DNA of 64,000 nt from Glaciimonas sp. PCH181 (GCF_003056055.1 NZ_PYFP01000002.1:186001-250000), one strand, 5' to 3'; counted from the stretch's first letter, positions 18,688-28,871 are shown. A program made the numbers and translations. Notes: generated by a model from the sequence alone, not told the origin.

Positions 18688-19875
18688 ATGATTGATAGCG
18701 CAGACACAAGCACGCTGGAAACCCCGGCTATTTTGCCCTTTACCTCTTCGACGCCCTTTACGATGGGCATCGAACTGGAACTACAACTGGTCAACCGACG
18801 CAATTACAACCTGGCGAGTGATGCTGTCGATTTACTAACGTGGATTGAGCCACGCGAGCTGCAAAAACAAATCAAGTTAGAAGTAACGCAGGGAATGATC
18901 GAACTTAATTCTGACATCCACACCAGCGTAGCGACCTTGATTGAAGAGTTGAAAGGTTTGCGCTCTGCACTCAATAAGGGTGCGCAATATCTCAATATCG
19001 ACGTTTCCGGCGGCGGTGCGCATCCGTTTCAGCACTGGAACGAGCAACGCATCACGCCAAGCGAGCGCTTTAATCACTTGCATGAAAAATATGGCTATCT
19101 AGCCAAGTCTTTCACTGTCTTCGGCCAGCATATTCACATTGGCGTGCCTAACGGCGACGATGCGATGTATTTAACGCACGCTTTTTCAAGATTTGTGCCC
19201 CATTTCATTGCACTTTCTGCCGCTTCGCCATTTTATCAAGGCGCAGATACGCAATTCGAATCTTCGCGTAGTAACGTCGTACGGGCGTTTCCACTTTCCG
19301 GCACGGCCCCGGTCAGCCACCGCTGGACAGAGTTTGAACGGTATTACGACGAGTTGCTGCAGATGGGCATTATCGACAGCATGAAAGATTTTTACTGGGA
19401 TATTCGCCCCAAGCCGGAATACGGCACAGTCGAAATTCGTGTTTGCGATACCCCGCTGACCATTGAGCATGCCGCGCATTTAGGATGCTATGCCCAATTG
19501 CTGGCACGTTGGATACTGACTGAACGCCCGTTTGTGATCAGCGATGATTTTTATCTGCTCTACGAGTTCAATCGCTTTGAGGCTAGCCGCTATGGACTGA
19601 ACGGCTCTTACGCAATACATGGTGAAACGTTGGCGATGTCATCCAAACAATCAATATATGACCATTTGCTGAAACATTTGCAAGATCTGGAGCGCTATAC
19701 TCAGAATGACGCCGAACGATCAACGCTGAAACGTTTGAGTCATATGGCAACTGCGCGCCTCAGCGACGCCGACTGGCTGCGAAAAACATTCACGCAACGC
19801 GGCTCTTTGAATGACATGATGCGACTTTCCTCGGAATTATGGATGGGGGAAACACCTCCACCTTACTTTCAATAA
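18688..19875 (+). CDS. YbdK-type carboxylate-amine ligase (glutamate-cysteine ligase family 2)
   Basis: The 395-residue protein belongs to the GCS2 family. The N-terminal TMGIELELQLVNRRNYNL is the metal/ATP site region, HIHIGV the conserved second motif, and YGTVEIRVCDTPLT the third. Family members make gamma-glutamylcysteine weakly or join other carboxylates and amines; the physiological product is uncertain. I chose ATG at 18688 because it follows an AGCGGAGA ribosome-binding site, and the longer frame adds 19 residues without similarity to the family. A separate classical GshA is encoded at 29.6 kb, which makes a distinct role likely. Confidence 0.88.
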   Translation: MIDSADTSTLETPAILPFTSSTPFTMGIELELQLVNRRNYNLASDAVDLLTWIEPRELQKQIKLEVTQGMIELNSDIHTSVATLIEELKGLRSALNKGAQYLNIDVSGGGAHPFQHWNEQRITPSERFNHLHEKYGYLAKSFTVFGQHIHIGVPNGDDAMYLTHAFSRFVPHFIALSAASPFYQGADTQFESSRSNVVRAFPLSGTAPVSHRWTEFERYYDELLQMGIIDSMKDFYWDIRPKPEYGTVEIRVCDTPLTIEHAAHLGCYAQLLARWILTERPFVISDDFYLLYEFNRFEASRYGLNGSYAIHGETLAMSSKQSIYDHLLKHLQDLERYTQNDAERSTLKRLSHMATARLSDADWLRKTFTQRGSLNDMMRLSSELWMGETPPPYFQ

Positions 19876-19928
19876 CTCTCTTTTATCTGCTTTAACGTAA
19901 TATTTAAACAACGGTTAAGTAACAATTA

Positions 19929-21125
19929 ATGGCAAAACAATTTGATGTCGCCGTAATCGGCGCAGGGGCCGCTGGCATGATGTGCGCAGCAGTGGCAGGC
20001 CAACGCGGTAAAAAAGTGGTCTTACTTGACCACGCAACCAAACTGGCGGAAAAGATTCGGATTTCTGGCGGTGGTCGCTGCAACTTCACGAATGCTGCAG
20101 CGGCCCCCCAACACTATTTATCGCAGAACCCGCATTTTTGTAAAAGCGCCCTGTCGCGTTATAGTCCGCAAGATTTTATTAGCTTAGTAAAACGTTATCG
20201 CATCAATTATCACGAAAAACATAAAGGTCAGCTCTTTTGCGACGATTCCGCAGAACAAATTATTGCCATGCTAAAAGCAGAATGCGCACTCGGTAACGTT
20301 AGCTGGCGCATGCCTTGCAGCGTGGCCAGTATCGGAAAAGAAGGCGACTTATTCAGAATTGATACTGGTACAGGTGAAATACTGGCCAATAACGTCGTGA
20401 TTGCCACAGGTGGTCTATCGATACCAAAAATCGGCGCCACCGATTTCGCTTATCGCATCGCACACCAATTTGGCTTAAAGATGATTGCCCCAACCCCCGG
20501 CCTCGTGCCCCTGACATTCGATGCGCATGGATGGCAGCCCTTTGCCCCATTGGCGGGGATCGCCTTGCCTGTTGAGGTCGTGGCCGGAGAGAAGAAGGCA
20601 CGCGGCTATTTCAAAGAAGATTTGTTGTTCACGCATCGCGGTTTATCCGGCCCGGCAATTCTACAAATTTCGAGTTTTTGGCAATCTGGCCAACCTCTGA
20701 GCTTGAATTTATTGCCAGAACTGGACATCGCAGAAACGCTGATAGAGGGCAAAACCTCCATCAAAAAGAATTTCGGTAATTTATTGTCTCAATGGCTACC
20801 AAATAGACTGGCGCTTGGCCTGCTAGAAGCAAATGGCATTGATCCTGCCGCCCGAATCGCGGATACTCCTGACCGGATTCTGAAAAAATTGAGTGATTCG
20901 ATCAATCGCTGGGCTATCGTACCAAGTGGGTCCGAAGGCTACCGCAAGGCCGAAGTTACTCTAGGCGGAGTAGATACCCGAGAATTATCCCAACAAAGCA
21001 TGATGGTCAACAAAGTCCCAGGATTACACTTTATTGGGGAGGCGGTCGATGTCACAGGTTGGCTGGGTGGCTACAACTTTCAATGGGCTTGGGCATCTGC
21101 GACCGCAGCAGGCTTGTCGCTTTAA
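19929..21125 (+). CDS. BaiN/HI0933-type NAD(P)/FAD-dependent oxidoreductase
   Basis: The 398-residue protein starts with a Rossmann FAD-binding motif (VAVIGAGAAGMMCAAVAG), followed by the family signature EKIRISGGGRCNFTN. A second conserved block is VIATGGLSIPKIGATDFAY, and the C-terminal GWLGGYNFQWAWASATAAG closes the FAD site. This is the HI0933/YhiN/BaiN flavoprotein family, annotated widely as aminoacetone oxidase or a flavoprotein of unknown substrate. It stands alone, 53 bases after the YbdK gene. The fold is certain; the reaction is not. Confidence 0.9.
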   Translation: MAKQFDVAVIGAGAAGMMCAAVAGQRGKKVVLLDHATKLAEKIRISGGGRCNFTNAAAAPQHYLSQNPHFCKSALSRYSPQDFISLVKRYRINYHEKHKGQLFCDDSAEQIIAMLKAECALGNVSWRMPCSVASIGKEGDLFRIDTGTGEILANNVVIATGGLSIPKIGATDFAYRIAHQFGLKMIAPTPGLVPLTFDAHGWQPFAPLAGIALPVEVVAGEKKARGYFKEDLLFTHRGLSGPAILQISSFWQSGQPLSLNLLPELDIAETLIEGKTSIKKNFGNLLSQWLPNRLALGLLEANGIDPAARIADTPDRILKKLSDSINRWAIVPSGSEGYRKAEVTLGGVDTRELSQQSMMVNKVPGLHFIGEAVDVTGWLGGYNFQWAWASATAAGLSL

Positions 21126-21217
21126 CCTTACGTTACAAACTTAAACATATTGATGTTGTACAAACTGCTACAGTTGCAGTGAGATTTATTCGTTACCGCA
21201 CTTGAAAGAGATACACC

Positions 21218-22129
21218 ATGTCAGACCAACCATCAAAAAATGGCTTTATCTTCGATAAATCCTCTCCGGATGCAACAGCAGAGTTCCTAGATTTAGCCAA
21301 ACTCGGGGGCGTGCTTAAACGTCAATGGATAATCGTAGTAACATGCATCGCATTGGGCGCAGTTGTCGCTGTGGGACTACGGCTCACTCTTCCGTCAAAA
21401 TGGAGAGCGACAGCAACTTTACAAATCGGTCAAATGCCATTGACTACCCCCACCAAAGATTCAATTCAAACCGTGTTGGTGGAACCGCCAGCACAAACAG
21501 TGGAACGTCTGAATCAGCGCGATCTGGAAGATAAATCGCTTGCGGCATCAGGATTGCCATTGGATGAAAGCACTGACAAAAACACGGCGTTATTTCGCCA
21601 ATCCCTTAAAGGAGTGGTCGTCAAAAACACCAATTTCATTGAAATAAGCCTTTCAGCCTACTCCATTCAAGATGCTAAAAAATATTTGAACGCCGTTGCC
21701 CGATCCCTAATTGCTCTACATGATCTGCGCATGGCACCAATATTAAAAAATGTGAATACGCGGGTCGCAGCCAACCTCACGCAGATGGCAGACGCGCAAG
21801 CACAGCGCACGCGCTTACAGGGAATAATAGCCAGCATGGGGCAACCGAAATCGGACGGTCATTTTGCCCCGCATATTGTCGCAGTAGACTTACTGGCAAA
21901 GCAGGAGCAACAAATACAAGATCTGACAACGGAGCGCACACTGCTCTCCGATTTATTGCTGCCATCGAATACCTACCCAACTACGGTAATTGATGCTGTA
22001 TTTGTGCCAGATCGGCCCTACTTTCCGAAACTTTCAGTCTTTCTTCCCATCGGTGTATTGCTAGGCGCAGCACTGGGCATCGCCCTGGCACTTCTACGCG
22101 ACTGGAAAAAAACTAAGAAAACCGTGTGA
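21218..22129 (+). CDS. Wzz/chain-length-determinant domain protein (orphan)
   Basis: The 303-residue protein has two membrane segments, at about residues 38-57 (WIIVVTCIALGAVVAVGL) and near the C-terminus (VFLPIGVLLGAALGIALALL), with a periplasmic domain between them. The preceding cytoplasmic LAKLGGVLKRQW and the second-helix context PYFPK are typical of Wzz/PCP proteins that set polysaccharide chain length. No glycosyltransferase, flippase or polymerase genes are near. There is no cytoplasmic kinase domain. It may serve a polysaccharide locus elsewhere in the genome. Confidence 0.8.
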   Translation: MSDQPSKNGFIFDKSSPDATAEFLDLAKLGGVLKRQWIIVVTCIALGAVVAVGLRLTLPSKWRATATLQIGQMPLTTPTKDSIQTVLVEPPAQTVERLNQRDLEDKSLAASGLPLDESTDKNTALFRQSLKGVVVKNTNFIEISLSAYSIQDAKKYLNAVARSLIALHDLRMAPILKNVNTRVAANLTQMADAQAQRTRLQGIIASMGQPKSDGHFAPHIVAVDLLAKQEQQIQDLTTERTLLSDLLLPSNTYPTTVIDAVFVPDRPYFPKLSVFLPIGVLLGAALGIALALLRDWKKTKKTV

Positions 22130-22196
22130 GCTTTGCCACATTTACACTAACATTTACACACAGGCGGTTAGATAACTTCCCTTTATTCTTTTCGCC

Positions 22197-22205
22197 TGCT
22201 ATAAT
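22197..22205 (+). promoter_or_regulatory. Extended -10 promoter element of rpsU
   Basis: TGC followed by the perfect TATAAT forms an extended -10 box 36 bases before the rpsU start. The -35 region is weak, which is usual with an extended -10. Confidence 0.65.
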
Positions 22206-22241
22206 CGCCCTCTTCCCAATTTAACAATGGTTTGAATTTAC

Positions 22242-22454
22242 ATGACCACAATTCGTCTTAAAGAAAACGAGCCGTTCGAAGTCGCCATGCGTCGCTTCAA
22301 GCGCACCATCGAAAAAACAGGTCTATTGACCGAGTTGCGCGCACGCGAGTTTTACGAGAAGCCGACAGCTGAACGTAAGCGCAAGCTAGCAGCTGCAGTG
22401 AAGCGTCATTACAAACGCATCCGCAGCCAGCAATTGCCGAAAAAGCTGTACTGA
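22242..22454 (+). CDS. rpsU: Ribosomal protein S21
   Basis: The 70-residue basic protein has the S21 pattern: [23 protein letters not shown] followed by an Arg/Lys-rich helix and tail. S21 joins the 30S platform near the anti-Shine-Dalgarno sequence and helps initiation. It begins the rpsU-yqeY-dnaG-rpoD block, the macromolecular synthesis arrangement. A hairpin 40 bases downstream probably attenuates transcription into yqeY and dnaG, which would explain high S21 output relative to primase. Confidence 0.96.
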   Translation: MTTIRLKENEPFEVAMRRFKRTIEKTGLLTELRAREFYEKPTAERKRKLAAAVKRHYKRIRSQQLPKKLY

Positions 22455-22494
22455 TTCTTCACCGCACATGTTGCGGTGCAAAGACAAGAATTAC

Positions 22495-22530
22495 AAACCC
22501 GCTCCGGTGTTGTTCCGCAGCGGGTTTTCC
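22495..22530 (+). terminator. Hairpin after rpsU, probable partial terminator
   Basis: AACCCGCT and AGCGGGTT pair around 15 bases, followed by TTCC within a run of four T. A second short stem CACCGCA/TGCGGTG lies just upstream at 22460-22478 without a T-tract. In this type of operon, termination here is usually partial. Confidence 0.6.
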
Positions 22531-22681
22531 CATTTAACTGCGACTTACGCAGAATACTTCCGCAAGGCAAGGAGATTAAAAGACTCATTAGTCTTATAAA
22601 TCCTTCGCCGATCCGGCAAGATAGCATTCCGCGGCCGGGCAGTTTACGCAAATCCTATATTGATTTTATCTGGAGATTCAC

Positions 22682-23134
22682 ATGGGCCTCAAAGAGCAAA
22701 TTACAGAAGATATGAAGGCCGCGATGCGTGCCAGAGAGACAGCGAAACTCAACACAATTCGTCTGATCACTGCTGCAATGAAGCAAAAAGAAGTCGATGA
22801 AAGAATTACCTTAACCGATACGCTAGTTCTTGCCATCATTGAAAAAATGATCAAACAACGCAAAGACTCGATCACGCAATTTGAGGCTGGCAATCGCCAG
22901 GATCTGGCCGATATCGAAAAAGCGGAACTCGTTATTCTTACCGCATACATGCCAGCAGGATTATCTGACGCAGAAATTCATGCAGAAGTTGCCGCAGCGG
23001 TCAGCGCCAGTGGCGCCAAAGGTCCGCAAGACATGGGTAAAGTGATGGCAATACTAAAGCCAAAACTAGCAGGACGCGCCGATTTGACCGTAGTATCCGG
23101 GCTGGTCAAAATCGCCCTGTCAGCAAACGCTTAA
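22682..23134 (+). CDS. GatB/YqeY domain protein
   Basis: The 150-residue protein is a stand-alone YqeY domain, resembling the tail of the GatB subunit of tRNA-dependent amidotransferase. Characteristic segments are MKAAMRARETAKLNTIRLITAAMKQKEVDER and the C-terminal GKVMAILKPKLAGRADLTVVSGLVK. In GatB this domain contacts tRNA; the role of the free form is unknown. It sits between rpsU and dnaG with an 11-base gap to dnaG, a conserved order in many bacteria. Confidence 0.92.
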   Translation: MGLKEQITEDMKAAMRARETAKLNTIRLITAAMKQKEVDERITLTDTLVLAIIEKMIKQRKDSITQFEAGNRQDLADIEKAELVILTAYMPAGLSDAEIHAEVAAAVSASGAKGPQDMGKVMAILKPKLAGRADLTVVSGLVKIALSANA

Positions 23135-23145
23135 TTTAAGCCGGC

Positions 23146-24942
23146 GTGATCCCACCATCCTTTATTCAGGATTTACTGACCCGCGTTGACATCGTCGACG
23201 TGGTGGGCCGCTATGTTCAACTCAAAAAAGGCGGCGCAAACTTCATGGGTTTGTGTCCGTTTCACAACGAAAAATCACCTAGTTTTACAGTTAGTCCGAC
23301 CAAACAGTTTTATCACTGCTTTGGCTGTGGCGCGCACGGAACAGCGATTGGATTTTTAATCGAGTATTCCGGCCTCGGCTTCGTCGAGGCAGTCAAAGAT
23401 CTAGCCCAAAACGTCGGCATGGTCGTGCCGGAAAATGACGATAAAATTCCACCAGCACAGCGCGCCGCCTATCAGGCGCAAAACCTCGCCCTGTCAGAAG
23501 CGATGACCATCGCCTGCGACTTCTACCGACAAAATTTGCGCTCCGCACCGAATGCAGTGGCATATCTCCAGGGCCGCGGATTGACCGGCGAAATCGCTGC
23601 AAAATTCGGACTTGGTTATTCAATAGACAACTGGGACAGCTTACGTACCGTTTTCCCTGATTACGAAGTCACTGCGCTAGTCGAATCCGGCTTAGTCATT
23701 GATCGCACGGACGAAGAAGGTAACAACCGCAAACGCTATGACCGTTTCCGTGATCGCATTATGTTTCCTATCCGCAATACCAAAGGCCAGGTTATCGGTT
23801 TTGGGGGGCGGGTCATGGATCATGGCGAACCTAAATACTTGAATTCTCCAGAAACACCCCTATTTCAAAAGGGCAGCGAGTTATATGGTTTATTTGAGGC
23901 ACGTCAGGCAATTCGCGACGCCGGTTATGTATTGGTGACAGAAGGCTATATGGACGTAGTAGCGTTGGCGCAATTAGGGTTTCCGCAGGCGGTGGCCACT
24001 TTGGGCACTGCTTGTACGCCAACGCATGTAAACAAACTATTGCGCCAAACCGATCAAGTTATCTTTAGTTTCGATGGCGACGGCGCGGGACGACGGGCTG
24101 CGCGAAGAGCGCTAGATGCCTGCCTGCCCCACGCCAGCGACAACAAAATTATCAAATTTTTGTTTTTACCTAAAGAGCATGATCCCGACAGCTATGTTCG
24201 CGAATTGGGCGCAGAAGCATTCGAACGTCAAATTCATGATGCGATGCCATTATCACAATTTTTGCTCAACGAAGTCACCGCAGAGGTCGATTTAAATACG
24301 TCGGAAGGCCGTGCACGCGCACAATTCGATGCCAAGCCAATGTTGCAAATCATGCCACCATCATCGCTACGATTGCAGATTGTGCGTGGATTAGCGCAAC
24401 TAACTCAATCAACGGCGGCAGAAATTGAATCATTGTTTGATCTGGCAAAGCCGATTGCACGCGCTCGACAAGCACCGCCACGCAGCAATCGCCCGGCGCC
24501 AGTCGGACTAGAACGGCAAATTATTCGCCTGATGGTTGCCCATCCGGCACTGACATCGGAATTGGACGAAGCCGCATTGGCTGCCGTAGCTAACTTTGCA
24601 CCAGACCGCGCCGAAATGCTGGCGCAGTTAATCGAAGCAAGTCAAAGCATGGGCGCTCAGGCTAGCTTTGCCTCCTTGGCCGAACATCTGCGGGAAGGCG
24701 GCCCGGAATTCGAGTCCCTTATTGCTGAAATTGCAGCAGAAGCAGAATCCGAAATCGAAACTGCCAGAATGGAATTGGCTGACGCGATTCGACAGACTAA
24801 GATGCAGACATTAAAGGCAGAATTAGCCCAATTGGCAGCAAAAGGATTAGGGACCGATGAGGCGCGCAATCGCTATCGTGAGATAACCGTGCAGCAAGAG
24901 CAGTTGCGACGACAGGCTGAGTCGGAGTTGGCGCAACGTTAA
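23146..24942 (+). CDS. dnaG: DnaG, DNA primase
   Basis: The 598-residue primase has a CHC2 zinc ribbon with Cys37, His40, Cys58 and Cys61, then the RNA polymerase core, and the TOPRIM domain with VTEGYMDVVAL and FSFDGDGAGRRAA, whose acidic residues bind the metal ions. The C-terminal helical domain binds DnaB helicase. It makes RNA primers at the replication fork. Translation starts at GTG 23146, 11 bases after yqeY. The length is normal. Confidence 0.96.
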   Translation: MIPPSFIQDLLTRVDIVDVVGRYVQLKKGGANFMGLCPFHNEKSPSFTVSPTKQFYHCFGCGAHGTAIGFLIEYSGLGFVEAVKDLAQNVGMVVPENDDKIPPAQRAAYQAQNLALSEAMTIACDFYRQNLRSAPNAVAYLQGRGLTGEIAAKFGLGYSIDNWDSLRTVFPDYEVTALVESGLVIDRTDEEGNNRKRYDRFRDRIMFPIRNTKGQVIGFGGRVMDHGEPKYLNSPETPLFQKGSELYGLFEARQAIRDAGYVLVTEGYMDVVALAQLGFPQAVATLGTACTPTHVNKLLRQTDQVIFSFDGDGAGRRAARRALDACLPHASDNKIIKFLFLPKEHDPDSYVRELGAEAFERQIHDAMPLSQFLLNEVTAEVDLNTSEGRARAQFDAKPMLQIMPPSSLRLQIVRGLAQLTQSTAAEIESLFDLAKPIARARQAPPRSNRPAPVGLERQIIRLMVAHPALTSELDEAALAAVANFAPDRAEMLAQLIEASQSMGAQASFASLAEHLREGGPEFESLIAEIAAEAESEIETARMELADAIRQTKMQTLKAELAQLAAKGLGTDEARNRYREITVQQEQLRRQAESELAQR

Positions 24943-25032
24943 TAGTGCGATAGAACAAGTCGGAACGCCACAATATTGACATTAAAAGCAACAAAAGCCA
25001 GCAAAAATCATCCTAGAGGATGGGCTCTTGCA

Positions 25033-25062
25033 TTGGAGAAAAGCATCTCCATATGCTACAAT
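25033..25062 (+). promoter_or_regulatory. Probable internal promoter upstream of rpoD
   Basis: A TGC-TACAAT extended -10 box ends at 25062, with a weak TTGGAG 18 bases before it as -35. It lies in the 351-base dnaG-rpoD gap, 230 bases before the rpoD start, leaving a long leader. The rest of the gap shows only short hairpins, such as CATCCTAGAGGATG near 25010-25023. Confidence 0.5.
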
Positions 25063-25293
25063 TAAAGGCTTTAGATTCAACATCTTAACCCCATGTAATA
25101 GGGGCTAAATTGTAGAGTTTGGAATGTTTTGAAGTGTTATTAACAAAATTGAGGAATGGCGCGCAGGTCGCTCCATTGGCAACTCGATGGCAACTGAAGC
25201 TCAAGAGAAATGTCTGAGTGTAAGTTGCGATTTAATTGAGAGTCACGAAAGCATCATAAGGTATTGCGCAGATTAGTGTAACCAGTTTGGTAA

Positions 25294-27858
25294 ATGATTC
25301 CATGGCGAACGCAAATGAAGAAACCCGCGAAACCCCTGATAATTTCCACCAAAACAGTGAAGCCGATAGCGACAAAGTTAGCCGCGCACTCTTCAACTGT
25401 AAAACCCACCAAAACGACCGTTACCAAGTCGCTTAGTAATACGGCAGGAAAATCGCCGGGCCAAAGCATTATTCGGTCTGGCACCAAAAAACTAGCGCCT
25501 AAAGTAGCCGTCAACGCTGCTCCCAAGGCAGTTTCCAAGGCGGCTGCAACGCCCACGAAAAAAAGTGCATCAAGAACTGTTGCGAAGCCAGTATCTGAGA
25601 AATCGAAAGCCCCTGTGACAAACAAGAAACCCGTACTCAAAGTCGTCAAGTCGCCTAAAAACATCGTTCCTGAAGCAATTGTCCCAAAGGACATGAGCGT
25701 GATGATCGGATCAGGCGTTAGCCAGACGACCGATGCCGCTACGCTCGCGGCGATTGACACCTCCAGCTACATCTTGCCTTCGGTCAAGGTGCCGGGCCGT
25801 CGTGGTCGCAAGCCAAAAGAATTTCAACCAGAGAACGACGAAATCGCTGCATTGAATGCAGTTGAGCGTGCTGAGCTTAAAGCTGTCGACAAGGCTAAGG
25901 CCAAAGATCGGAAAGCAAAAGAAAAAGCATTGCTGAAAGATGCATTTTCTTCAGACACGGAAGCGTCTGAGGAAGAACTTGAGGCGCGCCGTCAAAAGCT
26001 CAAAACGCTGATTAAAATGGGTAAGGAACGTGGTTTCCTTACTTATTCAGAAATCAACGATCATCTCCCCGAAAACATCATCGATCCAGAAGCGATCGAA
26101 GGCATCATCGGTACGTTTAGCGACATGGGTATTGCGGTTTCTGAGCATGCTCCTGATGCAGAAACGCTGCTTTTGTCAGATAACGTGGCAACTGTTACCA
26201 GCGATGATGAAGCTGAAGCTGCCGCTGAAGCCGCACTGTCAACTGTTGATTCCGACTTCGGCCGTACTACCGACCCGGTCCGCATGTACATGCGTGAAAT
26301 GGGTTCGGTCGAGTTGCTGACACGCGAAGGCGAAATCGAAATTGCGAAGCGTATCGAAGATGGCCTGAAGGATATGATCCAGGCGATTTCCGCGTGCCCG
26401 ACAACAATCGCCGAAATCATTCTGGCGGCGGAAAAAATCGCAAAAGATGAAATCAAGATTGATGAAATCGTTGATGGCTTAGTTGATTTAAACGCAACGG
26501 ATGAGGCCTTAACTGCGACTACAGTTGCGGCAAGTTCTGACGACGATAGCGAAGACGAAGACGAAGAAGACGACGAGGAAGAAGCCGAAGAGGAAGAAGC
26601 CAACAGCAATTCCGGCGCAGCTGGCTTCTCGGCAGAACAACTTGAGCAACTCAAGCGCGATGCGCTGGCCAAGTTCGAAACCATCTCGACGCAATTCGAC
26701 AAAATGCGTAAAGCCTTTGAAAAGGACGGCTATAACTCTAAGCCTTACGTCAAGGCACAAGAAATTATCTCAAACGAACTGCTCGGCATTCGCTTTACCG
26801 CAAAGGTAGTTGAGAAATTATGCGACACATTGCGCGGTCAAGTAGATGAAGTTCGCAAAATTGAGCGCCAAATTCTGGACGTTGCAGTCAACAAATGTGA
26901 CATGCCGCGCTTGCATTTCATTAAGGTATTTCCTGGCAATGAAACCAATCTGGACTGGGTTGACGGCGAAGTCAACGGAAACCATCCGTACAGCATTGTA
27001 TTGAGCCGTAATGTACCTGCAGTAAAAGAATTGCAACAACGTCTGATCGACCTACAATTACGGGTCGTCTTGCCATTGCCTGATCTACGCGGCATTAACA
27101 AGAAGATGGGTGCTGGCGAGAAAAAAGCACGTATGGCGAAGCGTGAAATGACCGAGGCCAATTTACGTCTGGTTATTTCGATCGCCAAGAAATATACCAA
27201 CCGTGGCCTGCAATTCCTGGATCTGATTCAAGAAGGCAACATCGGTTTGATGAAGGCGGTAGATAAATTTGAATACCGTCGCGGCTATAAATTCTCGACC
27301 TATGCAACATGGTGGATACGCCAGGCTATCACCCGCTCAATCGCGGATCAGGCCCGGACTATCCGAATTCCGGTTCACATGATCGAAACGATCAATAAAA
27401 TGAATCGTATTTCTCGTCAAATTTTGCAGGAAACAGGTGCAGAGCCTGATCCGGCAACATTGGCGATCAAAATGGAAATGCCTGAAGACAAGATCCGCAA
27501 GATCATGAAGATCGCCAAAGAGCCAATTTCGATGGAAACACCGATTGGTGACGATGACGATTCACATCTGGGCGATTTCATCGAGGATAACAATACACTG
27601 GCACCGGCTGACGCAGCATTGCATGCATCCATGCGCGGCGTAGTCAAAGATATTCTTGATTCCCTGACGCCACGCGAAGCTAAAGTGCTGCGCATGCGTT
27701 TCGGCATCGAAATGTCGACTGATCACACGCTGGAAGAAGTCGGTAAGCAGTTTGACGTAACGCGGGAGCGTATTCGTCAAATAGAAGCTAAGGCATTACG
27801 CAAACTGCGTCATCCTTCGCGCTCCGATAAGCTAAAAAGCTTCCTGGAAGGCAACTAA
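25294..27858 (+). CDS. rpoD: RpoD, primary sigma factor (sigma-70)
   Basis: The 854-residue protein is a group 1 sigma factor. The first 200 or so residues are rich in Lys, Ala, Thr and Pro; region 1.1 follows at about residues 220-290. Region 1.2 begins at [11 protein letters not shown], and a Ser/Asp/Glu-rich stretch lies at about residues 410-440. Region 2 is near residues 620-700 ([25 protein letters not shown] and [22 protein letters not shown]), and region 4 at 785-848 with the helix-turn-helix. It directs RNA polymerase to housekeeping promoters. The length exceeds the 613 residues of Escherichia coli because of the N-terminal extension, as in many Burkholderiales. ATG 25315 is a possible alternative start. 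Confidence 0.95.
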   Translation: MIPWRTQMKKPAKPLIISTKTVKPIATKLAAHSSTVKPTKTTVTKSLSNTAGKSPGQSIIRSGTKKLAPKVAVNAAPKAVSKAAATPTKKSASRTVAKPVSEKSKAPVTNKKPVLKVVKSPKNIVPEAIVPKDMSVMIGSGVSQTTDAATLAAIDTSSYILPSVKVPGRRGRKPKEFQPENDEIAALNAVERAELKAVDKAKAKDRKAKEKALLKDAFSSDTEASEEELEARRQKLKTLIKMGKERGFLTYSEINDHLPENIIDPEAIEGIIGTFSDMGIAVSEHAPDAETLLLSDNVATVTSDDEAEAAAEAALSTVDSDFGRTTDPVRMYMREMGSVELLTREGEIEIAKRIEDGLKDMIQAISACPTTIAEIILAAEKIAKDEIKIDEIVDGLVDLNATDEALTATTVAASSDDDSEDEDEEDDEEEAEEEEANSNSGAAGFSAEQLEQLKRDALAKFETISTQFDKMRKAFEKDGYNSKPYVKAQEIISNELLGIRFTAKVVEKLCDTLRGQVDEVRKIERQILDVAVNKCDMPRLHFIKVFPGNETNLDWVDGEVNGNHPYSIVLSRNVPAVKELQQRLIDLQLRVVLPLPDLRGINKKMGAGEKKARMAKREMTEANLRLVISIAKKYTNRGLQFLDLIQEGNIGLMKAVDKFEYRRGYKFSTYATWWIRQAITRSIADQARTIRIPVHMIETINKMNRISRQILQETGAEPDPATLAIKMEMPEDKIRKIMKIAKEPISMETPIGDDDDSHLGDFIEDNNTLAPADAALHASMRGVVKDILDSLTPREAKVLRMRFGIEMSTDHTLEEVGKQFDVTRERIRQIEAKALRKLRHPSRSDKLKSFLEGN

Positions 27859-27890
27859 GCTAGCGACTGCTTCTGCACCATATTATTACA

Positions 27891-27914
27891 AAGCAACTAT
27901 AACAATAGTTGCTT
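27891..27914 (+). terminator. Weak hairpin after rpoD
   Basis: AAGCAACTAT and ATAGTTGCTT pair perfectly around AACA, but the T-tract is poor (TTTC overlapping the stem). It lies 32 bases past the rpoD stop. Confidence 0.5.
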
Positions 27915-28004
27915 TCAAAGCGGAATTTCTTCTACAATGCTGATCCGCTTAAGAACTATGGTGCCGATCAATCCCGGTGGCAAAAACGGTTTAAGTAGGA
28001 AATC

Positions 28005-28083
<79 letters not shown>

Positions 28084-28101
28084 GAATTAAGTAATACATT
28101 T

Positions 28102-28137
28102 AAAGAGTTACAGGCCTGAGGCGTGTAACTCTTTTTT
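28102..28137 (+). terminator. Terminator of the tRNA transcript
   Basis: AAAGAGTTACA and TGTAACTCTTT pair perfectly over 11 bases, and the stem runs into six T. Confidence 0.9.
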
Positions 28138-28177
28138 CGTCAGCGACCTACTAATCCTAAATTAGGTAGGTACCCAT

Positions 28178-28213
28178 AAAAAAAGCGCGTTACTTCACAG
28201 TAACGCGCTTTTT
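28178..28213. terminator. Bidirectional terminator between tRNA and ohr
   Basis: AAAAAGCGCGTTAC and GTAACGCGCTTTTT form a perfect 14-bp stem with six loop bases, with an A-run on one side and a T-run on the other. It can end both the forward tRNA transcript and the convergent ohr transcript. Confidence 0.88.
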
Positions 28214-28294
28214 GCTTATTTAGCCCCGCCGTCAATCCAAATACAAATCGCTTCATAGCCTCAGAAAATAGACGGGAGTTAGTCTCGATCTAAC

Positions 28295-28720
28295 TTAAAC
28301 CAATGTCAGCGTGACGTCGACATTGCCACGGGTTGCGTTTGAATAAGGACATACATGATGCGCTTTATCGACCAATGTTTGTGCCGCGGCTTTATCCATA
28401 CCTGGAATCGAAATCTTCAATTCGACTTCAATACCAAAGCCACCCGGTATTTGGCCGATACCTACTAGGCCAGTGATGGAAGTGTCAGCTGGCAGCGCGA
28501 TTTTGTCTTGTGATGCCACAAATTTCATTGCGCCGATAAAACAAGCTGAATAGCCTGCTGCAAACAGTTGTTCAGGGTTAGTACCATTACCGCCACCACC
28601 GCCGAGTTCTTTCGGAGTGGTTAATTTTAGGTCAACGATGCCGTCTGGTGAAACAGCACGACCATCACGTCCACCAGTTGCTGTGGCTGTAGCTGTAAAT
28701 AGAATTTTTTCGACTGACAT
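28295..28720 (-). CDS. ohr: Ohr, organic hydroperoxide resistance peroxidase
   Basis: The 141-residue protein is of the Ohr subgroup of OsmC proteins. The two redox cysteines are in [15 protein letters not shown] and [13 protein letters not shown]. Ohr dimers reduce organic and fatty-acid hydroperoxides in the cytoplasm using lipoylated proteins as donor. The MarR-type repressor gene lies upstream on the same strand, 211 bases away, and an operator-like palindrome sits in between. The length is normal for Ohr. Confidence 0.93.
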   Translation of the reverse strand: MSVEKILFTATATATGGRDGRAVSPDGIVDLKLTTPKELGGGGGNGTNPEQLFAAGYSACFIGAMKFVASQDKIALPADTSITGLVGIGQIPGGFGIEVELKISIPGMDKAAAQTLVDKAHHVCPYSNATRGNVDVTLTLV

Positions 28721-28871
28721 AATAATTTCCTTTAGATAAATTACATTAAATGGCCGCTTGAGAAAATCCGTTAAAACTCGTCAGCTGGCTTTACTGAGAA
28801 TACGGATACTAACAACTACCTTACACTGCAACGCATATTTGAGCAGATTATTCGTCATAAATTACACAATA

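Noticed and set aside
26061..26702. A 213-codon open frame antisense to rpoD
   Set aside because: It is Ser-rich because it mirrors the acidic stretch of RpoD (GAA/GAC read backwards). It is a shadow, not a gene.
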